Positions 1-12,962 of a DNA stretch of 64,000 nt are shown one piece after another. The notes beneath the pieces are model-generated. The model was not told the DNA's origin, ran no database searches, and was given only the letters and a program-made list of their open reading frames with translations. Every line of letters begins with the position of its first letter. Position 1 is the first letter of the stretch. The stretch is from positions 620,001-684,000 of the forward strand of contig JBAIAA010000534.1 in the NCBI GenBank assembly GCA_037893245.1, read 5' to 3'. This DNA is from Crossaster papposus (taxonomy: Eukaryota > Echinodermata > Asteroidea > Velatida > Solasteridae). The position numbers were made by a program, and so were the translations under genes.

Positions 1-2496
1 TCTTGTCACTTTGTGATTCTTGTTTAATGAATCCCGGTTGTAGCTCTGAGGTACAAGGAGGCATAATGGCTCTCTCCTCTCAGAACCAGGTTGAATGTTT
101 TGCATGATCCAAGGCTCGACCTCGCTTTGCTTGCGACCATTACACCGCTGTTCGCTCGTCAACGCCGTCAACTTGTACCTGTTACGTCCTTAACATTGGA
201 CAAGCGTAGCCTGGGGGATGCTCCTGCTCGCCCGATCTTGTGTCTCAACATTAAGGCCCATCCGTTGCATTATAGATAATAACTGATCAGATTCGGATCT
301 GAATTCTCAAGTGTTCCTGGCTCATGACAGTGTGGGAGGCAATCCAGCGACATAATGGAGTTGATCTTTTTTCTCTTCTTATTTTTTATTTTATTTTGAA
401 TGACGTGAATCACAGCAACTGTGATTGCTTTAATAAACTTTATGGCCTGGAGAGCTCTGTCTTGATGGGCAAGCGAGCAAGGTATAAGAGGGAAGTACTG
501 GTTTAGCCAAACTTGATTGTCTGGCGACTTTGACTTCTTCTTTTTCCTCTCTTCTCATCACCAAGTGAATCTCCACTATTTCAAGCCCTGCAGGCATTGT
601 CCGAGATGAAATAAATGTCCTTTAGATTCTTGTGTCCTACTCTTTCCTTTTTTCCTTTTTGCTATTCGTTTGCCCTGGGTGGGTACGGAGTGGCGTGTCA
701 TTCTTGGCGCTGTTATTGTGCGCGCCTAAAAACCTTCCAGCCATTTTCATCAGCCGAAAGCGTGTATTCCACCTAATCGGCGAGGTTTTCCGGGAGGGAT
801 TTCATGCAGCCACCCGGAGTCCAAGATACCCCAGAAGGAGAGATCTTGTCCACTGATGAAACAAACTTTCAAAATTAGGACACTTCTTACTCCGTACGCT
901 GTTTTTTCCTCCAATCGTTCTGTTCTTCAATAAATCATGAGTAAAAAGTTTACTGCTGGTCACAAAAGGTCAAACTATTATGTAGTATTTTTAAACCTAA
1001 AATGGTCTCTTTTTTTTAGCAACGTGTTCCAGGGTGAAACAAGTTGTTTACCAATCGCCCGCTTTGTAAATGAAGTTAATTTTGCTTGTTCATACCTGGC
1101 GTCTAATTGAACACAGTTGACCAGGTCCCTCCGGGACTGTCCCAGAGAGCCCCACCCAATTAAAAAGGGGAAGTAGTAGCGCTGGGATAGGGTCTCACAG
1201 GAAGGCGACTTGGGGTTGGCTGGGCTCTGATTATATGCGTCAGGTAGGACACCTGTCTTGTGAGATTTGCCCTGAGAGTAGGCAGCGCCTGAGATATAGC
1301 AGGTCGTAAAAAGTGCTGATGTTCATTACCGCATTTTGGCTGGTCGTACACAAAAGTTGGTGCAATGTGGACATGGGACACTGAATGCATAATGGTTAAT
1401 GAAGATGGGAAGGTGGGGAGGGGGGGGGGGGTGTGATGGGGATTGTAGACTCTCGGATTGTACTGGTCAACTCACTTTGACCAACATTGTCTCTGTGTCG
1501 GTCGCGTAATGAAGTGACAGACCCTGTGATTTTATCAAGGCCATCTCATACTGGACCGCAAAATATGACCTGACATTGACGGAATCTAGGTCAAGGGTCA
1601 GTGTCCTTACCAGTGACTGTGGGCTGATAGCCGAAAATCTGCCAGAAATTGTCTGCGTATGTTTTTTTCTATATTGGCTCGCGAGTCACAGTTCTAGCTT
1701 GTAGATCGCTATGAAAAGCTGTGCTTGAAAAGCTATGAAGTTTTCAAATTAATGTTCACAAAAATTTTCAAAATTATTATTTTTGTGGTTTGAAAGATGT
1801 TTCACTACAGTTGTTTATCTCCAATTGTACTCTCAGAAAGAATAAGGCATTGCTCTTAAGATATTTGTTTACACCCACCAGTTCTGTTTACCTTGAAAGA
1901 GTGCGTACCTCAATTAAAGATGAAAATTGCCGAACTGTACTGGAATGAAACGGGCAACCTTGAGATGTTTGTCCATGGATGCGTATGTTCATTGCAGCTT
2001 TCATCCTTTTTACCTGGGTATGCATCACTGGCACAGCTAGTTTAATTGCTCATCTCATCAGATGAACTAGACGAAGTTGCCAATAGCTGGTTTTTGAAAT
2101 TAAAAGTCTGCAGTGAAACAGACTATTGACTTTCCAACGTCATACGTCTATTGTTGTCGTCTTTCCTCAGTTGGTAATTAATCAGCAACATGGATAGTAG
2201 AATATGTCATTGTTATATGAAGATGGACAGAAATGATTGGTTGACATTATTGCTTTTTTGCTTGTGTGGTTTTTCCCTCCCTTTTTTTGTTTTTTTAACT
2301 GTACCAAATTTAATGTTAGAGCGATGTGTTATACAAAAATGTTGTGCTCGAAGAATTCTCTTGATTTTTGCAGTTGAAGTATATTACTGTAATTTCAACC
2401 ATGGCAAACCCAACTCTTCCTCCCCAACCCCTTCAGTCAGTCCAAGACCTATCATTTGGGACTCCAATAACTTATTGTAATTTATTTTTACTTTAT
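1..2496. other. non-coding stretch, no gene recognised
   Basis: No open frame here is longer than about 100 codons and none resembles a known protein. The first 850 bases are less AT-rich than the rest and have more CpG, but no promoter motif or convincing splice pair was found. A run of 12 G lies at 1420-1431 and a run of 11 C begins at 2497. It is read as upstream intergenic or 5' intronic DNA of the ZFHX gene. Confidence 0.5.
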
Positions 2497-2619
2497 CCCC
2501 CCCCCCCTTTCCCTGGTTGTCCTCTGTGAAGTTAACAGAGTAAACCTCATTGGGTCTGAAACTCCTCTCATGAAAAGCAAATTGCTAATGACAGGGTGAC
2601 TTAATCCGATGGTGGGAAA

Positions 2620-2691
2620 ACCATGGAGGGTACCCCAGTAAGACCATGGAAGGTACCCCAGTAAGACCATGGAGTGTAAGACCACAGTAAG
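2620..2691. repeat. 23-bp tandem repeat, three copies
   Basis: Two near-identical 23-bp units (2620-2642 and 2643-2665, one mismatch) begin ACCATGG and contain GGTACCCCAGTAAG. A third degenerate 26-bp unit follows at 2666-2691. The array is small and local. Confidence 0.8.
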
Positions 2692-3434
2692 ACCAACTGA
2701 ATGCCTTCAGGATTGAAAGACAGACAAAAGGGGAACAGTTTAATGGTGGTAAGCTGGGCTTAACACCAACCACCGCCCCCCACAATATGTAATCCTCTCT
2801 GTTTTCAGTAGGGCTAATCCATCTTTTTCCTTGTTCTGAACAGAAAATTGCAGTGAAGGAGAGCCTGACCTTTGGCAAAGTGTGCTAGCGGATTAAAGGA
2901 AGGGACACATTCTGATGCATGAGAGGATTGCTGAGTCATTTAGTGAAGAGACGTTGGGGGAGCAAGAGGGTACAAGTCGTTAGCGCCCTGGTTCCTTTTT
3001 TTCGGCTGGGCGTCGGCGCTCAACTCCAAGGATTAATTGGGTTACTTGACCAAGGCAACGTGTCAGCTCTGCAAGCCAATGGAGATGAACTAGACCATGG
3101 CAGGTATGTACATGTACTGTTTTTTTTTTTGGAAGAAAGAAGAAAATATTTGTTGGCGGGAAAGTTTCAAAAGCAATGTTCGATGAATGTTGTACACATT
3201 TTTGTTTAATCTCTGCCTTTGTTAAACCTTCTTTTTAGTTGAGAATTTGCACAGAATATCTGATGTGCAAAGACATTCTTTATAAAATGTGAAGTTCTCT
3301 GAAGGACTAACTGTGATGGTAAATCATTTGACACTATCTAGCTGTTCTATAGCCTCTCTTACTTTTCGTACGTGGTCTAAATCTGGCAGTATTATTGACA
3401 GAAATGGTACTAAAAAACACCTTGGTCCTGATTT

Positions 3435-3779
3435 TTAAAGGTAGGATATATCATTTGCATATTTTGAAAATGGCTACTACAGAATTATTAAGAAATATCT
3501 TACTTATTTGAAAGTAATTAATGATTGTAGGCATCCAGCAAATTGATTGGGCTAGATATCGTGTAATTGTTCCCAACAAAAAATCACAAGCGCCGGACGG
3601 CGATCACGAAAAAAACTGCCTGACACTGGTTGAAAACGAACACCGGGTTTTTTTTCCGTTTGTTTTCTTCTGGCATCTGTTATTGTAAAACTTCGGACAG
3701 GTTAGTTAAATAGTATAAATACAACCACCCAAATCCACCTATTCCTGATAATTCAAGCAATTACCAATCCTACCTTTAA
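3435..3779. mobile_element. MITE family 1, copy 1 (TTAA-flanked)
   Basis: A non-autonomous DNA element of about 337 bp bounded by TTAA at 3435-3438 and 3776-3779. The left end starts AGGTAGGATATATCATTTGC and the right end is its imperfect inverse, ending CCTACCT. It aligns along its length with 12613-12958 and 15574-15954. The middle has a short palindrome CGCCG-GA-CGGCG (3591-3602). There is no coding capacity. The TTAA target is typical of piggyBac-mobilised elements, but TTAA could also be part of the terminal repeat with a TA target; the sequence cannot separate these. Confidence 0.8.
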
Positions 3780-5253
3780 TTAGTAATTCTTTATGTCAGT
3801 CCCATTGCTAGTTAAGTTTAAAACCCCCTCACTTACCAAAACATTTTTTTTTTAAATGCCAGATCTCATCACTTGCAATTCTAATTTACTCCCCAACTGC
3901 TTTTAATTCCCGTTCCCTGGCATGACTCCAAAAAAGCTTCCACCAACTTCACATAATTATATTTATATGCATATCTATCGCCCTTGACCCCATTCCCATT
4001 TCGGAAAGAGATAAACACATTCCAGTCCCAGTGGTTTCTTGCAAGACAAACTCTAAGCACCACCCTGTGAGCTGCTCTAAAATAATGGTGTGCATGTGTT
4101 GCAAGTGTGTGTGTGTGTTGGCCAAGCAGCCGAGGTTTTTCCCGGGACCGTACTATTCCATTGTAAACTCAACCAATTATGCCCTGCCTCACTGCGGTAA
4201 TTGTCTTTCCGACCAACCACCACCCAGCAATCACTGTATACCACAACCTTGTCTTTGAACTGTTGGTTTGGTTTTTTTTTCCCTTTTCTTTTCTGTTTTT
4301 GATAATATCTTTCTAGCGTCTGTACACATATTTTTTTTCTTTTTTTGGCATACCAGCCTGGGTGCTGAATAGCCAGTTTCCAGCTCATTAAACCGACCTA
4401 TTCTAACAGCTGGTGACTCTGAATCTCATGGACCCTAAAAAGTCACAAGGCTGTCCTCTGTCTCTCCGCTCACTCACTGTTTTTAGAACAAGTTCTGTTC
4501 AATCTTAGAAGTTTTGGGGAACTACGAAAAAAAGAAAAAAAAGAAAAAGAGAACACTGGTTTCGGAGATAATCATTGTCCCGCACTGCTTTGAAGTTGAC
4601 CTCATGAGTAAGTGAAGCCTTTGTCTATTTGGCCAGTTTATAAAGACTGGGTTGTGCAGTTACCGTAGCTAATAACAGATTACAGTCTGTGATGCAGTGA
4701 TTGGCGGAGTGTGGAGTGTTCCAGATTAAGTTATTTAGTGCATAATATTCTTGCCTGACACTGTGCTGAGAGTACCATATAGTGCCATACATGTATGCAA
4801 AGGCACTGATAGACACATACAAGGTCAAGTCTGTGTTTTTTCTTCTCACTCCCTTCCATTAATCGGGCTGACATATTCGTTGCCATTGTCCCCCACCCTC
4901 GCCAGTGGTACTTTTTTTACCCTGTGACACCATTGTCTATCTGCCAGAGGGAGTTCTAGTGTTAGCCAGCCATGCGTACCCGAACAGCATAATAGATCCT
5001 TTATACTCGACCAATCACTGTTCACAACTCAGTGAGTACAACTCCACAAATTAAAGAAAGCCTTGCTAATGAAAGCTGGTACAACAATTTTTGTTTCCTT
5101 ACTGGGAACATGGACCTCCAAAAATGTTTGTTCTGGGCTTTTGAAGTTTTCCTTTGCAATGGATCACTGTCGAAGCTGACAAAAGGAACTTTAGAAACTG
5201 TGGCTCCAGTGTACAGGTTAAAGTGCATAATTTATGGAATGTCTGTTTTATCA
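3780..5253. other. non-coding stretch
   Basis: No gene seen. The small open frames are unrelated to known proteins and have low-complexity composition. The stretch holds T- and A-rich runs and a short GT run near 4107-4118. Confidence 0.45.
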
Positions 5254-5270
5254 GGGGGGGGGGGGGGGGG
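5254..5270 (+). repeat. poly(G) tract, 17 bases
   Basis: Uninterrupted G17, about 90 bp upstream of a poly(C) tract of 27 bases. Confidence 0.95.
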
Positions 5271-5357
5271 AGTAATCCTAAATATTTCTTTTGCTGTCAA
5301 TACAAAAAGTGTCTGGAGCTTTGTCTTTCTATTTGGTAGCTTTTTTCCCCCTTGACA

Positions 5358-5384
5358 CCCCCCCCCCCCCCCCCCCCCCCCCCC
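5358..5384 (+). repeat. poly(C) tract, 27 bases
   Basis: Uninterrupted C27. With the G17 tract at 5254-5270 it forms complementary homopolymers about 90 bp apart that could pair into a long hairpin in single-stranded DNA or RNA. Confidence 0.95.
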
Positions 5385-5450
5385 AATCAGCTACACGGAA
5401 GCTGTTTATCTTTTGCGAAGGAAGTAACAATATTAACAATTGAATGAAAT

Positions 5451-5489
5451 AGGTAGGATACATCATTTGCAGACATCAAATGTTTAAAA
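5451..5489. mobile_element. left-end fragment of MITE family 1
   Basis: The segment starting AGGTAGGATACATCATTTGC matches the left end of the MITE at 3439. Similarity fades within about 40-60 bp and there is no TTAA beside it, so this is an old truncated copy. Confidence 0.45.
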
Positions 5490-8400
5490 CTAAATTATTT
5501 TAAAAAAAATGTGATTGCCAATGTTAAAGTACTGGTTAAAGAAATAACAAACAAACTTTGTTTAAGGGTGTGGCACTAGTAAACAATGAACTGAACTCGC
5601 TTGCAGAAACTGAACTGTTAATCATGAAGAGAATGAGGAACTCTTAACAAGTTAATTGTTGAAATGTCATCCACTTCCAGACACAGGAACTTGGCTGTGA
5701 ATCACTAAAGGGTGACATGCCCATCCCGTGGGGAGTGGGGAAAGGGGGAAGGGGCTAGGAAAGCATCAACAACCAGACACAATGTCTTTGCCTTATCTAC
5801 TGTCTTTGCCATGTATTACTTTTCAACCCAACCCCTCCCCCCTTCTCTACTTTCTCATCCATTCCCAGTCTCTACAGTTATTAGCTGACCCTCAGTCAGG
5901 TGTCCAGACTGAGTGACCACTGACCAGACCAAAGTACATTGCCCTGGTCTGAGAGCATTCTTGTGGTCAAGCAGTTTGTGTGTTGTATCTGTGTACAATT
6001 ACAAGTGTGAATTGAATGGGTGAGATCTAGGGAAGGAAGCAGCCCGACCTAGGAGGAACTCTTGAGGGGCCAGGCAGGGGAAATTCCACCTGGGATTAGG
6101 CAGGAGTCTTAGCTCTGTTTTGGTTGGTCTTCAGGGATGATTGTTGCTTGGTGATCCATGATAAACAACTCCGGCAAAACAATTTGGCAAGTTTTGTTTC
6201 TGGTGAAAAACTCGACAACTTGCCTTAGCGCATCCTTAGAGTAAATTAACCATGCTCTCGTCGAGGTGTGGCACCTCGAATTCACTGATGTCCCTATCTG
6301 CATCTATTCTTTAAGGTATCAGACCAGTTTTGCATTTGTGTCCGGGGGATAAAGAAAAACGGAAAGACAAGCTCATCAGAGCCGCAATTGTTGAGAACAT
6401 TTTCCTGTTCAGTCGTCGCCCGCTCGGTAAAAGGTTAATTTTAATCCATGCTTGGCCAACATAACTGTGTGTCTCAAACTGCCCGTTTAAATGCCAGTGA
6501 TATTCTTTTTTATTCTTCTAGGAACTCATGAACCTTTGAACTTGTTTTTTTTTTTTTTTTAATTGGTGAATCACCCTGCTGTCGAGCTTTCAACGCTTCA
6601 TATTGTTTTCACATGCATATTGATTTTGTCCAGGTTTTTTTACGTGGCTTGGTCTCAGTAATGCTCTGATTCTGTCAAAGATTATGCAGGGCCATTTGTG
6701 TCTTCTTTAACTGATCGTACAGTGAATTGTCAGGAGAGTCTCACTAAATGGTGGTAGATATACCTCGGGTGTACTTTGTGTTTCTCGTCGAACACTCTTT
6801 CAAACAAAAATACAAAAATTGCCCTAAAGATTTATCGGGAAAAGATTCAGGTGTTTCATTGCAGCTGCCGTGTAAATGATTATGAAAGAGTACATGTTGG
6901 CCGGCTGTAAATGTATGTAATATGACTGAACCAAAAATCATAAATGCGGTCGGATTCGAAGAGCCTCAACGTGGCCAATTTGATACAGAATGATGCACAG
7001 GCCGATAGTTGTCATGGCGATTTTTAACCGAACATCCTCCTGTTGCCAAGTGAAAGCTTGATAAGAGCAAACCAGCGTACTTTCCTTAAGAGAGATGAGA
7101 CAAGGGCGCCTATTAAAACCAGAATGCAGTCCAAGAATGGCAGTTTGAAAACTTCTTGTATTGGGAAGAAATGGCAAATAACTTGGTGATGTGATTATAT
7201 TTTTGTTATGATGCCTACATTAGTTCAGTCAAGTACAGTTATATATCCTTGTTTATGTATTGACCCAAATACCAGGGCCCAGCTGTAATTAAATGAGGCG
7301 ACGACAGATTAATGAAAAGACCAGAGACTGAAGGAACCCCCCCCCCCTCCCCCTCTTCCAAAAAAAAACCCACAAAAAATATATAAAGAAAGCAAAAACC
7401 CCTATTTTTTAATGAGTTTATTGCACTTGATACAGACCACCCAGTGCTGGGGGAAATTTGGACCAGTTCACCTTACAGGCTGCCAGCTAATAAACAACAC
7501 AGGGAGGTTATTCCACTCAGCTCAGTCAGAACACTTTCCCATGAGGATCGTCCAAATAAAGACAAACTGTGGAGATTAGATTGGGTCATAGGTCAACATT
7601 GGCCCTACCTGTTTGTATATTGGCTGGGAATTAACCACAATATTGGTTGTTTTTCTTACCTTTGGGTAAAAGCAAAAGGGTCCATGTGTTGGATCATAGG
7701 TGGAATAACAGTATACCAAATAAATGCATAATAGTACAATCATTTGTAGACCAGGCTGCCCCAATTTTGTAAAGCTGCTAAGCAATTTGCTTAGCATGAC
7801 AATTATTTATTAAAGTTTTTGTTTTAGGGTTACAGGCCAAAATATTCAGGTGATGTATATTGTTTGTGATTGATAATTCAGCTGTTTTTTTGCTTGGCTC
7901 GAAAAGGTGGTAACCTGTTTTTTGACTGAGCAAGATTTGTTGTGCTTAGCAGCTCCATGAAATTGGGAAGTCTAAGCATACAAGAAAAAAAGTGCCATGT
8001 GGCCCGACACCACAAACTATAAGCAAACAGTTTGAAAATGTCATTTTGTTGTACGGTGGGGCAAAAGCCAATTTTTGAGGGGGTAGTCGAGTTATGATTT
8101 CGACTGAATGTTAAGCTATGCACACGTATACAGTTTACGTCTCTCCAAAACCCAAATCGAATATTTTGGACATGGCATGCAAATTCATGCGATGTACTTT
8201 ATGAGCAGCCAATGCCACCTTCCATCATTGTGGAACAATCAACGTACAGATTTGTTTTAATATGAAAGCTAAAACATGAGGCCTTATTCTTCTTCGAGTC
8301 GCTAAAAGTCACGATTAGTCACGATGATGACATCTCTCTTCCAAATTTGCCTCTTGTCCCCACAGAAACCTGTCCTGTATTTAATTTTGTAGACCAACTT

Positions 8401-9624
8401 TAATGTTCACGGCGTACACGCGGTTATTTTTGTAGGTCTCCACATGAAGATTTGTTTGGTTGGTTTTGGTTTCTTTTTGGCAGTCGTGATTGGAAACTCT
8501 GTGCGCACTTTTCTTTAACTGGTGTCTGGGAACAAAAGTCCAGGTGTCATTCTTTCCCTTTTTTTGGTGATATGATCCATGTTTAGGAAGCGGACAGAAT
8601 TTATAAATATTGCTGTAAAATTAGTAACTCAAGACCAGCGCATAGACCATTAATTTGTTTGTTCACTTGTTTTCTTGGTCGGCACTTTCCACTCAATAGG
8701 GGGCGCTTTCTCTTGTCCCTATCGTGTCATCTCTGTCGCTTCACTAATGAGGTTTACTCATCGCTGGCCAGCTTACTTACTTGCAGAGAATTTACTTAAT
8801 TGCGACGGCTCCAACCTTGTGTTAATCCCTTAAATGAGTTATTATTCATGCCGGTGTGCTTGGCCCAAGCATCAAGATTTTGATAATTAGACCAAAAATC
8901 TCAAGCTGTTGTACAGCCTCAGTTTGTGTATTTCATTCCCGCACGGAGCATGCGGTGTGTTGTACGACCATGTAAGATTGGCTTTTATGGTCACATGACC
9001 CTATAGGAGGGTCAGAGCAGTGGGAACAGCTCCCGTTGATCAGCCAGAGAGAATGCAAACAAAGAGCAAAGAAAAGTAGGTTAATGTAATCAAGTGGGTT
9101 AATGGGCCAACCTGCTAATGACATGGCAGGGTGTAGGCACACAAGAAAAAAGGGGTACAGATTTGACACCTGCACATCATCCAGTCAGGGTCCATGGGTG
9201 GCTGCTATGGTTACAGGGGGGTCTTGGTCAATCATCATTGTGGCCTGTGTTAATTAAGAAGGAAATTATGCGGGTTGTTTTTGTCTGGAAGAAAAAAGAA
9301 TTGTTGTCAGTCTGTAAAAGATGGCTGTGAATTGGGTGTCATAAATCTAAATGTAGTAACTTGTGTGGTCGAGTACAAAGTTGCATATAGCCTAATAGCA
9401 TTTGTCTTGTTTGGAAAACTGCTGTTTGAAATTTCCTTGTTTTCATTGATTAGTTAGTTGGTCGGAATTGAAATAACATGGACCCAATATCATTAAGTTT
9501 TGTTTTCTTTAGTTTTGTTTCCACATGGTTTTTGTAGACTAGGGCGTCCTGGGCTTGAGAAAAGAAAACTGCTTGTACAATTTATACTGTAATGAGTTTT
9601 GATGTTTTGGCCTGGCAGGATTGT
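5490..9624. other. non-coding stretch
   Basis: No gene, RNA gene or intact element recognised. The content is AT-rich single-copy sequence with short poly(T), poly(A) and C runs (for example C10 near 7337-7346). The block around 8700-8860 has the mixed composition often seen in conserved non-coding DNA, but nothing more specific can be said. Confidence 0.4.
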
Positions 9625-9647
9625 GGGGGGGGGGGGGGGGGGGGGGG
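9625..9647 (+). repeat. poly(G) tract, 23 bases
   Basis: Uninterrupted G23 followed by a purine-rich stretch (AGAAAAGAAAAGG), so one strand is all purine over about 37 bp. Confidence 0.95.
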
Positions 9648-12608
9648 AGAAAAGAAAAGGATGTTGAAGAAAGGAACCTGTAGCCAAGAGGCTAATAGAA
9701 TAGGAAAGTACAAAATTACTCTCTGCAACCCGCCTCGGGTAATTTGTACAGACCGTAACGCTAATTTCCACTTCTTTAATTTGTAATTTTCCTCCAATTC
9801 CTTTTTTTTTTAAACTCCGGCCTGGTCACACTAGGTCGACAGGGGTGTGTAAAGTAGAGGATAGACCTCTATGACCTACACTAACCCAGATACTGCCTGA
9901 CAGTTTGTAGTCTCTTTCCTGTTGTTCCTTCTTGGTTGGCACAATTAGATTAGGACAGTGTCTAGGGGGGTAGGGGTAGGGTTAAGGGGAGGGGGGATGG
10001 AGACTTGCTGATACGGAATACACATACACGCCAGAAAATGACTGGCCAAAGGCCCGTCTTCAGGACAATACTGCATTAATTATAGTTTAGGTGTGGAGAC
10101 ATGCCCTTCCAATGCCAGCGGCTTGTAGCGATGGTATCCTGCAAAGGCGCAGACACAGAGTACAGACAGAAGCAGGAGGGTTGAAATTCAACAGTTATCC
10201 TTGAGAAACTTAGCTTAGGTTGGAGGTGGGGTGGGGTGGGGTGGGATTAGACACTTTAATACTAGAGTAAAGGAATTTAATTCATCCAGCCCAGAGCTTG
10301 TTTGACGTACATGCCTGTAGTAGGAGACATTAGTTTGTTTAGTTCTACCAGTCCCCAAATCATTGGAGTGATTTGCCAAGTTGCTTCATGTTTGTTGACC
10401 GAGTTGTTTATTTATGAAGACTCAAGATTCACAATCATGCTATTTGGTGAAAAGATGTAGGCGGCCGAGCACTATTAATTAAGTTTCCATCATTGCAGCT
10501 TAGCAGGAGATGTTGATGCACTCTACTTTTAAAGGACATAACAGTTAAACAATGTTTGTGTAAAAGAAATAATTTGTTTTGAAACAATTTCTTTTTTACT
10601 AGACCCTTCCACATTCAACTTACATCTTCCACAATTCCCTTCTGGGAGCATACTTGAAAAATTGACACCAGGAATTTCAATCTGCTTCTGTCGTCATCCA
10701 ACAAAATTATGTCAGACTTCAAACCCCAGCTGCTGCAAAGATACTTTACCTCAGAGATCCGTTAATAAATGACACCATTGACAAAGATTTATTTGACATC
10801 GTTTCTGAAAGGAATACATATGGAAGCAATAATACAGATTTTTAATGTCATTGGGAAAATGTGCGGACGGTTGATGTAGCTTATTAAGCCAACTGGCAGT
10901 AATGGTTTTTCTTTTTCTTCATTTTGGATAATTTCGTCAAGGGACTCTTCAAAGCTAAACATGCTGATGAGGACAGACGAGGCCCATTTGCCATTCGGAG
11001 TTTATTCCAGTGCATTTTTAAGGGCCTAATCTTTTTTCTTTCTTGGATTGCCTTTTAGCAGATTCATCCCGCTGATTAGCAAAATGTCAGGCTGGGCAGG
11101 CACTCAAGTCCCACGCTTAATGGAAACAATTATGCAAATGCATATTTCCATATCTGCGCATCGCTGCATGCATACAGTTAGTCACTGGGCTTTTTTCTTT
11201 TCTTTCTATGTCTCGGTGTTCTCTTTTCATCTCTCTACAATTCTCTCTCGCTCTCTCTCTTGGTTTCTTGCTCAATCCTTCTCCTCGTCATCATTACTGG
11301 GACAGCGTCTTACGCACACTCTGAATTCCAGCGCTGCTAAGTGTGCTGACTGCAATCATATACCCGCGATTAGAACTTGATACCCCGGCCTATAAAACAG
11401 TACAAGTTGGTACTCGGGACCAGCCAGCCCCTTGAGCCAGCCAGCCCATGATATTTTCCTTGTAATGCCTTGCGTAGTAGATTGTGTAGATGAGTGGAAG
11501 TTGATCAGTGCTGGGGAGAAACTATTAGTCATTCTTGTCCACATGGGGTTTAATGACCCTATGACATTAGCAGGCCTGATCAGCCGCCTGCCAACATTAA
11601 TTTCTTGTACAGAGGCTCGTGTATGCATTCATTTAGTCGGCTCTCAGTCGGTGGCTTGAAGCTGCGGGAGAAAGAAAGGCTTGGATCTCAGCCCAGTTTT
11701 TAGGCATCGGTGTGCTCGGATCAGTTTGGCTGGTGGCAATCAGTGTGTTTTTTAGACTGAGGCTGGCTGTCCATTGATGGGTACAAGGTGATGTGTTGTT
11801 TAGGCCGTCTGTCTGGTTCATCTCTGCTAAACCTGTTGGGATGTGGACGCTTGACCTGTTGGTGTTGGTCACTCTTCACGCAGTGAGATAAGTTCCAAGC
11901 AGCTTGCGGTCACACTCCTTCAGGTCGGGTCACAGGTCAGGGGTCAGTGTCAGGTAGGTGTCATCTCTCTGTTTTGTTAAACTACTCTAGTTTATTGCTA
12001 ACCAAAACACATGCTACAGCTATAGTTGTAGTTTTGTACACACTGTCTATCATGGCAGTGATGTAGCCATGCACTCGTAGGCAAATGCAGGGGACAGACT
12101 GGAATTATCTCATACACAGTGAGCAAGATTTCCCGTTGAAGTGAAAGCCCGCCACCATGTAGTCACGGCATTTATGTAACTCAACTGCACAGTGCCATAT
12201 TGAATGGCAACACATACACATTGAAATGATACTGCAATGGGAAAATGACTCGCATGGGGGGAAATGTTCAGGTATTTGCAGCCTGGTTTCTCAGAATAAA
12301 ATTTTGAAAGCTTTTTTTTTTAGGAGGTACAGTGTAAATATAATTTTACTCAGGAGGGGTAAAAATGATTTGTGTTCTGTTTTGATTTGAGTTGTTCATT
12401 ATTATTATTGTAACACCCAGTGTAATGTTAATAGGATTTTACAGACATGCAACTTTTCCTTGGATCGACGGATTTTCTAATTTTTCACTTCACATTTACG
12501 CCATTCAAAATTTAAAAAGCACTGTACAAAGTCTTGTAAAGATTAGAAGTTACTCGTATTTGGTTCATTACAAGTTGTATGTCTAATTGTATGTTCGGTA
12601 CTAAATTT
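9648..12608. other. non-coding stretch with candidate enhancer block
   Basis: No protein-coding exon could be supported. It holds a GGGGT repeat near 10226-10243, a CT-rich stretch near 11225-11290, and a mixed-composition block at about 10860-11660 that includes an octamer site (see the separate entry). Confidence 0.4.
11040..11190. promoter_or_regulatory. candidate enhancer with octamer site
   Basis: ATGCAAAT (the POU/octamer word) lies at 11132-11139 and overlaps the palindrome ATGCAT. The surrounding 150 bp has few homopolymers, TTAATGG and GATTAGC homeodomain-type words, and composition unlike the flanks. ZFHX genes in other animals sit in regulatory deserts. That this is an enhancer is inference; conservation was not tested. 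Confidence 0.25.
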
Positions 12609-12962
12609 TTAAAGGTAGGATTACACCATTTGCAGATATGGAAAATTTGTACTACCGAATTATTAAGAAATATCTTATTTATTTGAAAGTAAATAATAAT
12701 TCTAGGCATCCAGCAAAACGATTTCGCTAGATATTCTGTAAATATTCTAAATATTCTGTAATATAAAGAAAATTGCGGAAAAAATGAAGAATAAGAACTG
12801 CTTAATGCTGGTTGAAAACAAACATTTATAATTGTAAAATTTGGACAAGTCAGTTGACGATATTTAGTATAAAATACAACCCCCCCCCCCCCCCCCCCCC
12901 CCCAATCCACCCATTTCTGATAGAAAATTCAAGCAATTACCAATGGTGTATCCTACGTTTAA
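12609..12962. mobile_element. MITE family 1, copy 2 (with expanded poly(C))
   Basis: TTAA at 12609-12612 and 12959-12962 bounds a 346-bp element alignable to copies 1 and 3. The left end starts AGGTAGGATTACACCATTTG and the right end is GGTGTATCCTACGT. Where the other copies have a short C-rich word, this copy carries 24 uninterrupted C (12880-12903). The central CGCCG palindrome of copies 1 and 3 is missing. Confidence 0.85.
12880..12903 (+). repeat. poly(C) tract, 24 bases, inside a MITE
   Basis: C24 sits at the site occupied by AACCACCC in copy 1 (near 3722-3730) and by AACCCTCC in copy 3 (near 15893-15900), so it grew in place from a short C-rich seed. Confidence 0.9.

Noticed and set aside
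2950-3103. Possible exon ending at CAG|GTATGT (GT at 3104)
   Set aside because: The donor is good but the best acceptor upstream (CATTTAG near 2943) is poor, and the encoded peptide resembles nothing known.
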